DNA of 64,000 nucleotides from Owenia fusiformis (Eukaryota; Annelida; Polychaeta; Sabellida; Oweniidae): assembly GCA_903813345.2 (NCBI GenBank), contig CAIIXF020000006.1, positions 16,868,348 to 16,932,347 of the forward strand, read 5' to 3'. The translations under genes and the position numbers were made by a program. This document shows positions 1 to 11,284 of this stretch, piece after piece. Position 1 is the first letter of the stretch; each line of letters opens with the position of its first letter. The notes beneath the pieces were generated by a model that did no database searches, was not told the origin of the DNA, and saw only the letters and a list, made by a program, of their open reading frames with translations.

Positions 1-786
1 ATATCTTAAGAATAACAAAGAACATTTTGAATTATTGGTAATCTTGGAAATTCTTCTTATTTTCACCTACTTCTTTGAAGGATATTTGAATAATAATGAA
101 GAACTAAAAAATATGTTCTCAGATATTCTTCACTTTTTCACCACATGTTTCCTACATGTTTCTTTATTTAAAAATCTTCAAGAAAGATGTTTAAATAAAG
201 AAACATGTAGGAAGAATTTCTCTGCTTTTATTTCAAATTATTTTATTATATTTAGTATGTACACTAAGAATTTTGACTTTTATACATATTATTATTATAT
301 ATATATATATAAATTCAAGAATTATCTTCAGAATAACAGGAATTCTGAATTATAGTTCAAAAAGTATTTAAGTATATTGTAAGAAATTGTATTTGAATCC
401 AACAGCAACATACTAGTATGTTATAGTATGTTTTATTACATAAAATTGTTATTTACCTAGGTTCAAGAACGCTATGTACTAGGTTTAAGAACACTTACAG
501 AATTTATTCAAAATAAAACATTATTTTGTATTAAAGATACAAATTATTTTACTGTGTATTTAATATTCAATATATATTCATCCTGGCAACACTTGCAGAG
601 CTTTTTCAGAATAAAGTGAAATATCTAAGTCCTGGAAAATATTCTACAAATATTCTAATATTCAAGAATTATGATTATTGTCAATGCATAAGAACTTTAT
701 AAAAGTCAATTTCATGTGAATATTATGTTCAATATGGTGTAAGGAACACAATGGAAAATATTTCAGTTATCGCCCGAACAGATGCT
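1..786. other. AT-rich flank, no gene seen
   Basis: No coding region is recognisable. The stretch is very AT-rich, with many short words related to 'attcttgaat', resembling the satellite at 11.3-13.4 kb. It holds a strong hairpin (151-211, listed separately) and a short TA dinucleotide run near 295-312. The open frame at 35-355 has low-complexity Phe/Tyr/Asn-rich composition and is probably chance. Confidence 0.5.
151..211. repeat. Near-perfect 61-nt hairpin
   Basis: Positions 151-172 and 190-211 are exact reverse complements (22 bp). The inner sequence pairs again (ATCTT with AAGAT) around a CAAGA loop, after a single mismatch. The whole thing is a roughly 28-bp stem with a 5-nt loop. It could be a palindromic transposon remnant or a small-RNA precursor; the sequence does not decide. 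Confidence 0.7.
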
Positions 787-3700
787 TTATTTGAAAACGG
801 AGCGTCCAATGCCATTAGGCATTGCTAGAACATACATTTGCATATTTTCTCCACACTGAACTAAAACAAGTTTTCTCTTTAGCTCACTTATGTGATACAG
901 CTCTGTTTTCCCTGAAGGTTTTGCTTTATTTGCATAAGTTGAACCTCTCTGCACTCTGAGCATATCAATTACTGCAAAATGTGTTTCTTTGCCATCAGTA
1001 ACAAACCTCTTAATGAAACCACGTTTTCCATTTTTTAATTCCACACAGTTACAAATTCTCCTCTTCATGCGTGCATACTCATCAGAGTAGAACATCTCTC
1101 CATTTATGGAGATTCGTGAAGCCACTGATGTACAGTTCTGAGGCACAGAGTCCAGATCATGATCAGAATCAGATAATGGCCTTGTTTTACCATGTATTTT
1201 AAGTTTTTCCTCAGTTGTATTCAACTCTTTGATTTTGACTGGTTGATTTTGTGTCCTTATTTTAATCTCAGCTGTTTTTTGCCTCATTATCTGTGTTGTT
1301 ACATCCCCTGTTCCATGGCACATTTTTAATATATGTGCATTTGAATCTTCATAGGGAAAGCAGCTCCAATTCCACAATGGTCCCAATTGTTGGACCCAAT
1401 ATCCGAAATGGGCTCCAATGTAGTGCAAGTTCAATGTACAGTCTCCAGGGGGATATAGCTTGGGGTATTCAACGTAGAATTCTTTGAGGAGAAGTTCTGC
1501 TCTGTTAATTTGTTCTGTAGTTATACTGTCACCAAGCAAAATGTGTATGCCTTCAGAGAGTTTTTTGAAATGGTCCAAGTATTTCTTAGGGAGGATTCCT
1601 TCGAGGCAAGGTACTGCATAAAAAAGCATCCATGTTTGATTTTCAGTTGCCTTGAAGTGTAAATAATGTTTCTCCAGGTTTCGTGGTAACCTTTCTATCA
1701 TGTTTGGTGGCTTAATATACTGCATTCTTCTTGAAATTTCTTTTATTTCTTTACCAACATGGTAACTTTCATTGCTGTTTTCAGAAGAAAACCACCTTTT
1801 ATTAATTTTTGGGATTACACCCATACAGACACAGTGCATGTAGTCGGGTGGGCAAAGTTTGCTCAAGTCCACTCCTTTCAGATCATAGAGCCCAGATTTA
1901 CCTTTAAAACCCAGGATTCTTTTTTTCTCTTGGCCTTTTGTCATGCAATCGCGAATCTCCTTGTCTGTTCTGTATTTGTAGGTGTGCTGGGCTGGAAATG
2001 CTTTAGTGTGTCCACCACCTTGTACTTCAGTTTTGCCTGGTATTTCACAAGTTGTGCAAGCATACTGGCCGTTATAATATGTCATGTTCATCATATTTGC
2101 CCTAGCTGGTAGGTCTGCTGGTGATGTAATGACTACTACTTTCACATTTATCATTTCTTGATTTACATGAATATCTATGCCCTCTGTATATAGTTTGTTC
2201 ATTTCCGATGAGAATACTTCCATGTACTGTTGGAAAGGTGGCTTACCCTTTCCTTGCCATAAACTAGCTGGGATCATATTTTCACGAGCAAACCTCTCTG
2301 CAGGAGGGAGTTCAGTCACTGATAGGAAAATCGGCCATATTTCAACACCTGTTGATTTATAGAGGTTAACACCATCTGTATTCATCATGACACTAATATT
2401 GTGAGGATTTGATAAAAATCCAGTTTTTATTAGGTTTCTGTAGACCTCACCATCTGTAACATCTTTTAGTACCCCATCACTAGTTTCATAGCGTTCGAGT
2501 ATGACTCCTTTGTTTTTCTGTAGGCCATCCCACATTCCTGTAAAAGATAAATAAAATAAGTTCCTGTAAAAGATAATTAGGACAATGTAATAAAGGACCC
2601 ACAGTCTTGTGCGTCAATTAGCAATTGAGTTATCAAAGATTACTTTCTTTTATAAAAATGGCAGCCATTTGGAAATTCAGTGGCCATTTTGAAAATTCTT
2701 TCTTGAACAGAGCTACTGTGTCCCTAGGTATGAGCATATAAAATTTGAACCAAATCCGTTCACTGGTATTTGAGTTATCAAAGATTATTTTTTTTACGAA
2801 AAATGGCCGCCATTTTGAAATTCAGCTGCCATCTTGAAAATTCTTACTCGAACAGATCTACTTTGTCCCTAGGCATCATCATATAAAATTTGAACCAAAT
2901 CCGTTCACTGGTATTTAAGTTATCAAAGATTACGTTTTTTTAAGGGAAAATGGCCGCCATTTTGAAATTCAGTGGCCATCTTGAAAAGTAGGATTTTAGA
3001 AAATAATGCCAAATTATTCAATTGAACTGAAACATTCCAATAATACTTTACCTGGTAGCTCAAGTAGGTCCTTTATGTATTTCTTTGGATCAAGAAACAC
3101 AAACTTTTTGCATGGTTGTCGATTAGCTTTTCTCTGTTCCTCTGCTGTACCAATATATCTTAGACCACCACACGGACATTCCACACAGTCAACGTCATCC
3201 TCGGGAAATATCCTGCTACAATCTGGGCAATAATGAATTTGCTTGGTAACATTATCCACTATGCTCCATATCTTGTCATATGATATTTGATTCCAAACCT
3301 GAGATTCTGGAGTTAGTTTCTGAAATGTTTGTAACACATCTTTGCAAGCTGTAGCTGAAAGTTCATTGCGAATAAAACATGACAGTATCTTTAAATACAC
3401 ATCACTGCCAATTATATCTTTGTCAAGATCAAGTGAGTCATTTTCAATTTCTGAACAGGATGTGCGTTCAGTCTCCGAATCAGATGAACAACTGTATATG
3501 CTTGAATCACTATAAGAATCAAATTCAGAGTCAGAAAATATATTTTCATAACCGTCAGAGTCCAATTCTGAATGCGAGTTCATAGATGTTGAGTCTGAGT
3601 CAATATCAAGTTTGCCATATGGCTCGCTACCATTAACATAGTCAGTTGCAGATGAACTTTCATCAATCTTGTCACCATGATTGTAATCTGATAATTGAGT

Positions 3701-4801
3701 GACAGATTGGACTACAGTACCATTACCCACGAGTGATGAAATAGCAATAGAATTCTCAAGTTCAATACTAGTGGTTTCACTTTTTTCAGAAATTGTATAG
3801 GCCTTGTCTGAATACTCAGGGGTGATGTCATCCTGTGAATCTTTCTGATCATTTTGACGTTCTCCATCTGGCCCTTGATCATCTGTACCTGAAAAGTGCA
3901 CAATTTAATTAAATTATATGTACAGTAAAACCTGCGAACAGGGAATGCTCTTGAGACTGGAGGAAAGTTTCCTTGTTCAGAGGTTTTCCCTATAGAGAGG
4001 GGCTGCACTTTTCAAACTTGCCGAATAAGCATATTTATATATTAGGGAATCCTATACTAAAACAATAGTAACATAAGATTGGATCAAGGTAGATAAGCCC
4101 GTGACCCATGTGAGCTTAAAAGGTGAGGTTACATAAATCTAAATTATTTACCTTCCTGCTCTTTCTCCAATTTACTCCTATTTGCTCTATACCAAACGGT
4201 ACTCCTTGGTACATTCTCTTTTAATCCTGGTTTGTTTTCGTACAATTTATACTTCTTCACTGGTGAAGCTGTAAGAAAATATATTTGTTAACTCCACAAT
4301 GGGAAATGGATTCAAAAATAAATTATAAAATTCATCGAGTTTTAATTACCCAGATGCCAGTAGGTAGTTACCAATTTCACCACAAGGTGGCTACATCGGG
4401 TCAGATACCATAGCAAGTATAGAAAAAGGTTCTTTTGAACTTGAATATTCATCAGTTCTAGTGGATCAATCTTCATGTATCTGATAGTATATGACTACTA
4501 TGATGACTATTTATGTGAGAATGCTACATGCATTTGTATATGGGCGATTGATACGTGTGGCCTCTAAAAGTTAGTTTTAAACAAATTCACAATTTTCCAA
4601 CAAAAAGTCCTTCAAAAACCACTTTTTGAACTTCAAAAATGGAAACTTACAATAGCCATGACTTGAATGTAGATGCATTTCAATGTTTCTTTTATTTGTA
4701 AAAGTCCGCCTACATTCCCTGCACTCAAATTGTTTCTTTCCATTTTCCTGCAGAACCAAGAAACCTGGACTGTTTTGGTTTGTATTCTCACATTCATTCA
4801 T
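787..4801 (-). CDS. CACTA/EnSpm-type transposase with N-terminal C2H2 finger
   Basis: Four exons join in phase: 4801-4651, 4268-4152, 3888-3052 and 2537-787 (2856 nt, 951 aa). Every junction is GT/AG on the minus strand. Exon 1 encodes one C2H2 zinc finger (C27, C30, H43, H48). Exon 3 is an acidic Ser/Asp-rich linker followed by a CPDC...CVECPCGG cysteine cluster. Exon 4 matches the tnp2/Transposase_21 family: D423 in NTDGV, D510 in ADLPA, C529-x2-C532 and D600-x2-H603, which is the C(2)C and D(2)H signature of CACTA DDE transposases. A DUF4218-like stretch follows (GPLWNWSCFPYED...HGTGD). The frame is intact, so the copy may be recent or domesticated. I could not locate CACTA-type terminal repeats. 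The start codon is the only Met before the finger; an untranslated upstream exon is possible. Confidence 0.8.
2624..2992. repeat. Tandem repeat of about 146 bp in transposase intron
   Basis: Two and a half direct copies, each starting with 'gttatcaaagatta' (about 2628, 2774 and 2920), followed by 'atggc[ac]gccatttt' and 'cctaggcatcatcatataaaatttg'-like text. They lie in the intron between the last two exons of the transposase gene. Confidence 0.75.
3925..4015. repeat. Dispersed 'cagtaaaacctg' repeat, diverged copy
   Basis: Begins 'acagtaaaacctgcgaaca' and continues with a 'gaggttttccctatagagag' part. It belongs to the family also seen at 29952, 42554, 46361 and 47174. It lies in an intron of the transposase gene. 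Confidence 0.5.
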
Positions 4802-4968
4802 AATAAATGGTGAGTCAAGCTATTAACTGCAAAATAAAAAAGACAAATTTTTATGATGATATGTATATAATCAATCCACAAGCTGCACAGTGAAAGTAAG
4901 AAGTTGGGGAGCAAAATTTGGCGCCAGTCTCATATATCTATTCTCAGCAGAAATGTAAGTTTGCAGTC
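4802..4968. other. Short spacer upstream of transposase
   Basis: AT-rich spacer between the transposase start codon and the 1.3-kb TIR element. No promoter element stands out. The last five bases (4964-4968, CAGTC) are the left target duplication of the neighbouring element. Confidence 0.4.
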
Positions 4969-6279
4969 CAGACTTGCCAACCTCCCGTTTTTTTACGGGA
5001 ATCTCCCGTAAATTTTTTGTTTTTCCGTAAAAAATAACAAAACTCCTGTACCGTTTTCTCCCGTAAACACTCCCGTACCGTATTTCTACTAAAATCTCTC
5101 TTGGGAACGAAAGGTCTTCGGTTCGATTTCCGCATTGGGCGTTACATTTTGCAAACTCGGGGACCGTTTCATTTTTTCAACAATTTTCTTATCTGTTTGC
5201 ACATTTTATATATGTTTATACATTTTTAACTGTTTGCATGCCATTTATCATTTTTATGGATCCGTAATATAGATGGTTTATATTTCTGTCGGTAGATGAA
5301 GTTTCTATTGGACATAGTCAATATTTATGAAGAAACTGTGACCCGAAAATGAAAAATGCATAGAAATCTTTTTCAAAAATTCCGTCAATGTAAATAATTT
5401 ATCTTGTAGTAACCAGCTGGTCAGTCCTCTTTATATTGCACTTGGCTAATGATAACATCATTGTGATACAGTGCGAAAAATATGAGCATAATCTAATATC
5501 TGGAACGTAAGCTACGCTAACCCTGTACTGCATCCTTAATGTCACAGATTCATGTATGAATCGGCGATATCGTTCAAAACGGGATGGAAATGATAAGAAC
5601 TACTTTTTAGAGTCTATAGTTTGCATACTTTGCATGATTTAGTCTGATATGATCAGTGGTAGCACGCCCCATGCATTTTACGCATGTTTAATCAGCTTCT
5701 AGAATAATAAAATCTGCTCCTCCCATTTTTTCTTCCGCAACAACTACAGTTTCTTCAAAAATCTCCCGCAAAAACTACCGTTTGTCAAAAGTCTACCACA
5801 AAAACTTCCGTTTATTTTCAAAATCATATCCCGCAAAAACTGCCGTTTTTTTCAAAACTCTCCCACATAAACTGCCGTTTTTTCAAAACTCTCCCACGAA
5901 AACTCCTGTTTTATCAAAACTCTCCCGTAAAAACTCCCTTTTTTCAAAAATCTCCCATAAAAATCGCCGTTTTTAAAATCTCCCACAAAAACACCCGTTT
6001 TTCAAAAATCTCCCGCAAAACTCCTGTATTTTAAAAAATCCTCCGCAAAACCTTCCGTTTTTTCAAAAATCTCCCGCAAAAACTACCACTTTTTATAAAA
6101 TTTACTTAAAAACTACTCTCCCTTAAAAACTCCAGTTTTTCAAAAATCGCGCGTAAAAAACTCTAGTTTTTTCAAAAATCTCCCGCAAAAACTACCGTAT
6201 TTTGGAGAACTCTCATGTAAAAGTACCGCAATTTTTTGAAAATCTCACGCAAATTTTTCATTTTAGGTTGGCAAGTCTG
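4969..6279. mobile_element. Non-autonomous DNA transposon, 15-bp TIRs, 5-bp TSD
   Basis: The left end reads CAGACTTGCCAACCT and the right end is its exact reverse complement (6265-6279). Both sides are flanked by CAGTC (4964-4968 and 6280-6284), a perfect 5-bp target duplication. The 1311-bp element has no transposase frame. Its interior starts with a tcccgt-rich block and ends with a minisatellite. I do not assign a superfamily from TIR text alone. Confidence 0.85.
5705..6250. repeat. Degenerate roughly 30-bp minisatellite
   Basis: About 17 decayed units built on 'ctcccgcaaaaactaccgtt' followed by a T run and 'caaaaat'. The same words occur near the left end of the host element (about 4982-5080). 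Low-complexity reading frames across it are by-products of the array. Confidence 0.85.
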
Positions 6280-6284
6280 CAGTC

Positions 6285-7790
6285 ATTATTTTTTGTGATG
6301 GGAAATCCTGATACAAAATTTACCAAATTAGATATATCTCCTACTTTTTTGATTTTGATTATTGTTTTGTCATGTGAGAAATATAAATCGAAAGTGAGTG
6401 GGACAAATTTGAATCTGGTGTAAAGGTCAGGGTGAATTTTGTTGCAACGCTCAATAGAGTCACATGTTAATTTTCAATTATGAATCACACGATTGTGGAT
6501 TGTGAAATGCAGAAATGACATCAAAATCACAAAAAGTCGACTACCAACTTACATTTCCTCCAACTCTAGCCTTTAGGGCTGTGTAGACCATAGGCCTGGG
6601 AACAGATAGTTTTAGTACACCGAACAAAATTTACCTACTGGGTACAGAGAGAATTTCAGTCAGTGTACTATCTGTTCCCTGTATGTGCTGTAGACTAAGG
6701 TTCAAAATTTTGAATTTCTAGGAAAAAGTCAATTTAGAAATGCGACATGTATTTTCAGTAAAAACGTACATGGAAACATAGATGCCAGCAAAATTCTTTT
6801 GTAGTAGGGATCAGAAGCTCAATAAATATTCCTCAAGATGAGACACCGAATCTTGTTCTGGGATCCTGTGTATTCAAATATAATTGTAATGCTGACTTCA
6901 CATTTCTCGGATCACAGAAGCACATTCAGATTTGGACAGCCTTCCACCAATATTGAATATATATCACTATTTTGTCTAATTGTTTGTATACGATTCGTTA
7001 GTGATAAGAAAGTTAAAGAATAACAAGACGCTTCGAATGAGATATGATTTGATATGAGATGTCTCATATTTTTTTGAAATGGCTGCACGACAATGTGAAT
7101 AACAATCGCAGTTATGAATATGATCTTAGCCAACCTGTACAGGATTTTATATAAAACAAAAAAGGACTCTACAAACCACAAGAGTAGCTAATCGCAAAAC
7201 TAAATGTACAAGAGACAAAACCAGCACTAGAGACCACCTAGGTGACATTAAAGCACCTCAAAGAAAGGATATAAACCAACCCCCATATATTGGCTAGATC
7301 TATATGGGTTACTTAGTTCCAAAGCCTTCTCTATGATCTGGCTTTGAGCCACTGTTACAGCAGCTGTGGTATTCAATATTTGCCAATGCATGGTGACCAC
7401 GCACAGTTGTTTCGTCATTATTATATGAAACATACCTTTATGCATACATTTGCAGAAAATCAGCTCATATCCCCGTCTTAATCGAGTGTATTTAGCATTT
7501 AATTTCGCAAAACGAAATTTCATTTTAAAATGGCCACCATTTTTCTGCGAATGAGGTCACTGAGGTGTATAAATGGCGGATCCATTGAGTTTGAATGTTT
7601 TTCCGAAAAGAAATTTTGAAATATCTAAATTCAGACAAGCAAAGCTTCTACATCAATATGATTAATATTCTTATAAATATTTATAGAAACTATTAAAAAT
7701 GAGTTCAAGGTGCGTGTATGACATTTTTTCAGGAAAACATACGAAATCAATCAAGTTACATCTAGCTGTAAGCTAGAGACTCGAGTAATA
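6285..7790. other. Intergenic, no feature recognised
   Basis: Ordinary AT-rich sequence. Short open frames (such as 7248-7523 minus and 6912-7181 minus) have no recognisable domain, no splice support and no conserved composition, so none is called. Confidence 0.4.
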
Positions 7791-7793
7791 TAT

Positions 7794-8108
7794 GGGGACG
7801 TGCCACTAAAATGGGTCACTCTTTCGCCAAATCCCTAGGTGTGGGTCCCATTTTGAAGAAAAAACCCTAGATTGAGGTTTCATTTTGATAAAAAAAATCT
7901 GGGAAAAAATCCCTAGAGATGGGTCTATTTTTGGAAAAATCCTAAAACTGGGTATTGTTTTTGAAAAAAATCGCCGGAAGTGGGTCTTGTGTTTTAAAAA
8001 TTACCTTGAAGTGGGTCTATTTTTGAAAGAAAACCGGGTTCATTTTTAGAGAACAAAATCCCAAGATGTGGGTAGATATTTTGAGTCTCAGCGGCACCCC
8101 CCCCCCCC
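7794..8108. repeat. Inverted-repeat element with 'gggtctatttttg' units
   Basis: Five or more decayed units of about 38 bp built on 'tgggtctatttttgaaaa'. The ends look like imperfect terminal inverted repeats: GGGGacGTGCCACT on the left, and GGGGGTGCCGCTGAG as the reverse complement of the right, followed by a C homopolymer. Probably a non-autonomous element. Confidence 0.55.
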
Positions 8109-8518
8109 GACTCGTGATCGTTGACGTAAATTTTAAATTTGATTTTTTTCGAGGGGACCGTCCCATCTGAATAATATAATATTGAGCTATCCTTCTAAAA
8201 AATAATCTTGCCGGCATCTATGCATGGAAATAGATTGAATTTACTAACCTGATTTGTTATTTTTAATCAAAATATTGATCTAAAATTGTTTTTACGGATT
8301 TGCCGGAAGTAGTTAATCTGTCTAAATTGAAACCTCAACTAAACGAAATTACACCGTCGCGCCTTTACTTTTAATGTAAATTCCATAAATCAGACTGTTT
8401 TACTCTTATTATACTGTAGTTTTGTACGTATTTATACCGAAAATAGGATAACATTTACGTTTGTATGCACATCAATAATAATATTTAACAAATCCGATAC
8501 AAAATCACAGAGTAAATT

Positions 8519-8633
8519 TTGCCATTTTCTTTCACTTCCCCGATGCATCCTGGGTACAGCATCATTGCTGCTGATTGGTTAATATTTCATTACGTCAATC
8601 TTCAGACGCGCGAATTTTCGAAGAAGATGGCGG
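8519..8633 (+). promoter_or_regulatory. Probable promoter/5'UTR of BEN gene
   Basis: Upstream of the start codon there is an inverted CCAAT box (GATTGGTT, about 8573), a CRE-like TTACGTCA (about 8590) and a CpG-containing 'cagacgcgcg'. The start codon lies in AAGATGGCGG (8624-8633), which matches the YY1 consensus often found at translation starts of housekeeping genes. Confidence 0.5.
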
Positions 8634-11152
8634 AGAAAACAGACTATTTATTGCTACTTTGGGTGGAAGATTTTACACAAAGTATCGAGCCTGCCAGGAA
8701 TCTTGTCAATAGATCTAAAGGAACATGCCCAGAACTAGGTGAATTTGTCGTTTGTAGATTTGGTGCTGGAAAGAAAGCTAAAGAACACGACGCTATTTGC
8801 TTGGGGATCGGAGGTAAGCAAGACTGTTAGAATTCAAAATTTTGAAAATTTAGGGTCAGTTTCTTTAAAAATGAGGCCCTTAAAGGCCTTTTAATGACAT
8901 AAAGGCACATTAATTGAGGCCCTGTAACACATTTGGCCCAACAACTTTTCTCTCTCTGTCAGTTGCGACTCGTGTGATTGACTTTTGACCTTTTGGTCAG
9001 GCCCGTAGCCAGGGGGGGGGGTCGATTCGGTTCGGACCCCCCCCTGGCCAAACATTCTTTCAAAATCATGCATCACCATTCTGAGCATTTTCATGTGATT
9101 TTGGGTCAACTTTGTCAACGTGAACCCCCCTGGAATTTTTCTGAAAAGTGAACCCCCCCTTGGCAAATCCTGGCTAAGGGCCTGCAGGTCATCATTCGAA
9201 GGGAACTAATTTTAATCTGTCGAAATATTGACAGGTAGGTTATTTTGACGGATGAAAAACTTTGTCACCCGTAAAATTTTGGGGTTGTTGATTTTATTCT
9301 ATTTTGATCACTGAAGACTTGCGCTTACAGGCTAACATTATAGTTAGAGACTGATTGAGTTTTAGACTGAGAAATTTCTCTTATTATTTTAGCATCATTG
9401 TCCGATGCAGAGCTTGTACAAGCTGCCAAAAAGACAGATAAGTACATTGATGAGAATTTAACCCAAGATGAGATTATATGTCTAATCAAGGCATATTGGG
9501 GTAACATCGCACGCAACCGAGGTGGTTGCATTGAAGATGCCGGGGACAGGGAGACAGACATGACAGATGAGCATTCATCGAGTGACACAGATGATATGGC
9601 TAGTTCGCCAGAAAATGCCTCAGCCTCTGAAAATGCCTCAGCCTCTGAGAACACGTAAGATAATTTTTACCTATTTATTTCATGTTGTTAAGTCAAGCAT
9701 AATTTAGGTGCAACAATTAGTGCAGAGGGGCTATTTAACGATCATGGACCAGTGTCAAAATATATTTAAGTTTGGATACTTCATCAAGACTAACATCTAT
9801 TTTTATTATCTACAATGAAACCCGCTAGTCTCTAGATAAACATTATTTCAGCTGATATTCCTCTTGAAACATGGTGGATCTTAAAAATATAAAAGTGGAC
9901 GTCCCATTTAGCTTTGAACTGAATTTACACTTCTTAATGCTGAAATTGATAGTTTATCCATACATTTTAAGAAAATAGGTATGTCAAAGAAGATGTTAAG
10001 CCAAATGTTGCCTTGATAGCTCAGAAAAAGTTGAAATTTTCCTATTTTCTCTCTACAAGCCTTATTGCCCCTTTAAGTTAACTACCATACTTCAAAGAAT
10101 TCCCTCTGCCATTTTGACCATGAGTCAAAGGCAGATGGCAAAAAACCATTTCAAATCACAATTAAGCCTGTTCAAATTTTGAGAAATTACCAATTTTAGT
10201 GAAATCCTATTAAAATTGCCAAAAGGTCTATTAAAAACATATTTATTGAAACTCCTGCATGACCATGTTTCACCTTTCAGAAATAAAGTATAAAATTAAA
10301 ATATGCCTCAGATTTTAAATATGCCACCAATTTATTTATAACAGATCTGCAAAGGCATCAAGGGAAAAAATTAAAACCAACCAAGATGAGCATTCATTGA
10401 AAGACTTGGAAGAAGAAAATCCCCCAAACTCTGGGAACAAGTAAGATAATTTTTACCTATTTATTTCACGTTGTTAACTCAAGCATAAATTACTAGTTAC
10501 TGAAAGAGGTTTACTTAAACTACTTCTTTAATCCCTCTGGCCTTTTCATAATGAGTCAGGCAGACGGCAAAAAATCACAAGTATGCCTGTTCAAATATTG
10601 AGAAAAAAATTCATTGTCCTTAGCAATTTTGGTGAAATAAGTTCCAGCCTATTGAAATCGCCAAAAAAGCCTGTTGAAAACATATTTATTGAAACCCCTG
10701 CATGACCATGTTTACCTTTCAGAAAAAAGTATGAAAAAATACCTGTGATTTTGAATGTCTCCAATTTATTTCAATATAGGTCTGCTAGAACTATTAGAAG
10801 CCTAAAGAGGAGAGTAAAGGACCTCGAGAACCAAGTTGCTGAAATAAGAAAAGCAATGCATATGGACGAAAATGACATTGCTTATGATGTTATTAAGCAT
10901 CTACCAGCAAGTGATGTCCGTTCAGTGACAAAAAAGCTGGTAAGCTATTTTTTCACAGAAGAAGAGTTGATACTCCATAGTGTCACCGGGAAAAAATCAA
11001 GTCGTTCAGAGAGCTCTAGACCCCCACTAGACCAGACTAATGTTAACAGAGTGCTAACTTTAGTGGAAAGACATTGTAAGACTTCTCCAAAAATTACGAA
11101 GGAAAAAATTGCTAACATTCAAAAGGCATTACGCTTAAAAAATAGAATGTAG
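8627..11152 (+). CDS. BEN-domain protein
   Basis: Four exons join in phase: 8627-8813, 9393-9654, 10345-10440 and 10780-11152 (918 nt, 305 aa). All donors are GTAAG and all acceptors AG. The N-terminus (YLLLLWVEDFTQSIEPARNLV) resembles the short domain that often precedes BEN domains in invertebrate proteins. The middle is acidic and Ser/Asp-rich with an ENASAS repeat. Residues 186-205 form a basic coiled coil. The C-terminus is the BEN domain, with the core LVSYFFTEEELILHSVTGK, a conserved LD, then 'IxKALRLKNR'. BEN domains bind DNA or chromatin proteins and usually repress transcription. The start is chosen for its strong Kozak context; a longer in-frame start at 8519 is less likely. Exon 3 looks like a duplicate of the end of exon 2 (see findings). 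A polyadenylation signal variant (AATATAAA) lies near 11263. Confidence 0.85.
8998..9184. repeat. Small inverted-repeat element 'CAGGCCCKTAGCCAGG'
   Basis: The ends CAGGCCCGTAGCCAGG and (reverse complement) CAGGCCCTTAGCCAGG enclose G and C homopolymers. It lies in intron 1 of the BEN gene. The TAGCCAGG core is shared with elements at 25711 and 37705. Confidence 0.65.
9708..10058. repeat. Dispersed repeat in BEN intron 2
   Basis: About 350 bp that match, in reverse complement and almost end to end, the segment 54543-54913. Intron 3 of the same gene is homologous to intron 2 but lacks this block, so it acts as an empty site. Confidence 0.8.
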
Positions 11153-11284
11153 ATGCGTAAGACACTTGTATTTGCAACTTGACAAGACACTTGTATTTGT
11201 AACTTTGTAACTTTCCTGTAGAAGGACACTCATTTTGTAGTTTGACAGTATTTGTTAAGAATAATATAAAGCAGTTCTATGTAA

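Noticed and set aside
5098-5140. tRNA-like 'ggttcgatttcc' (B-box-like) inside the 1.3-kb element
   Set aside because: No matching A box or cloverleaf can be drawn around it, so neither a tRNA nor a SINE head is supported.
5705-6250. CRISPR-like array
   Set aside because: Units vary continuously with no constant repeat plus unique spacers, and the sequence is eukaryotic; it is a decayed minisatellite.
7248-7523. 91-residue minus-strand frame
   Set aside because: No recognisable domain, no repeat or splice context, and no neighbouring partner exon.
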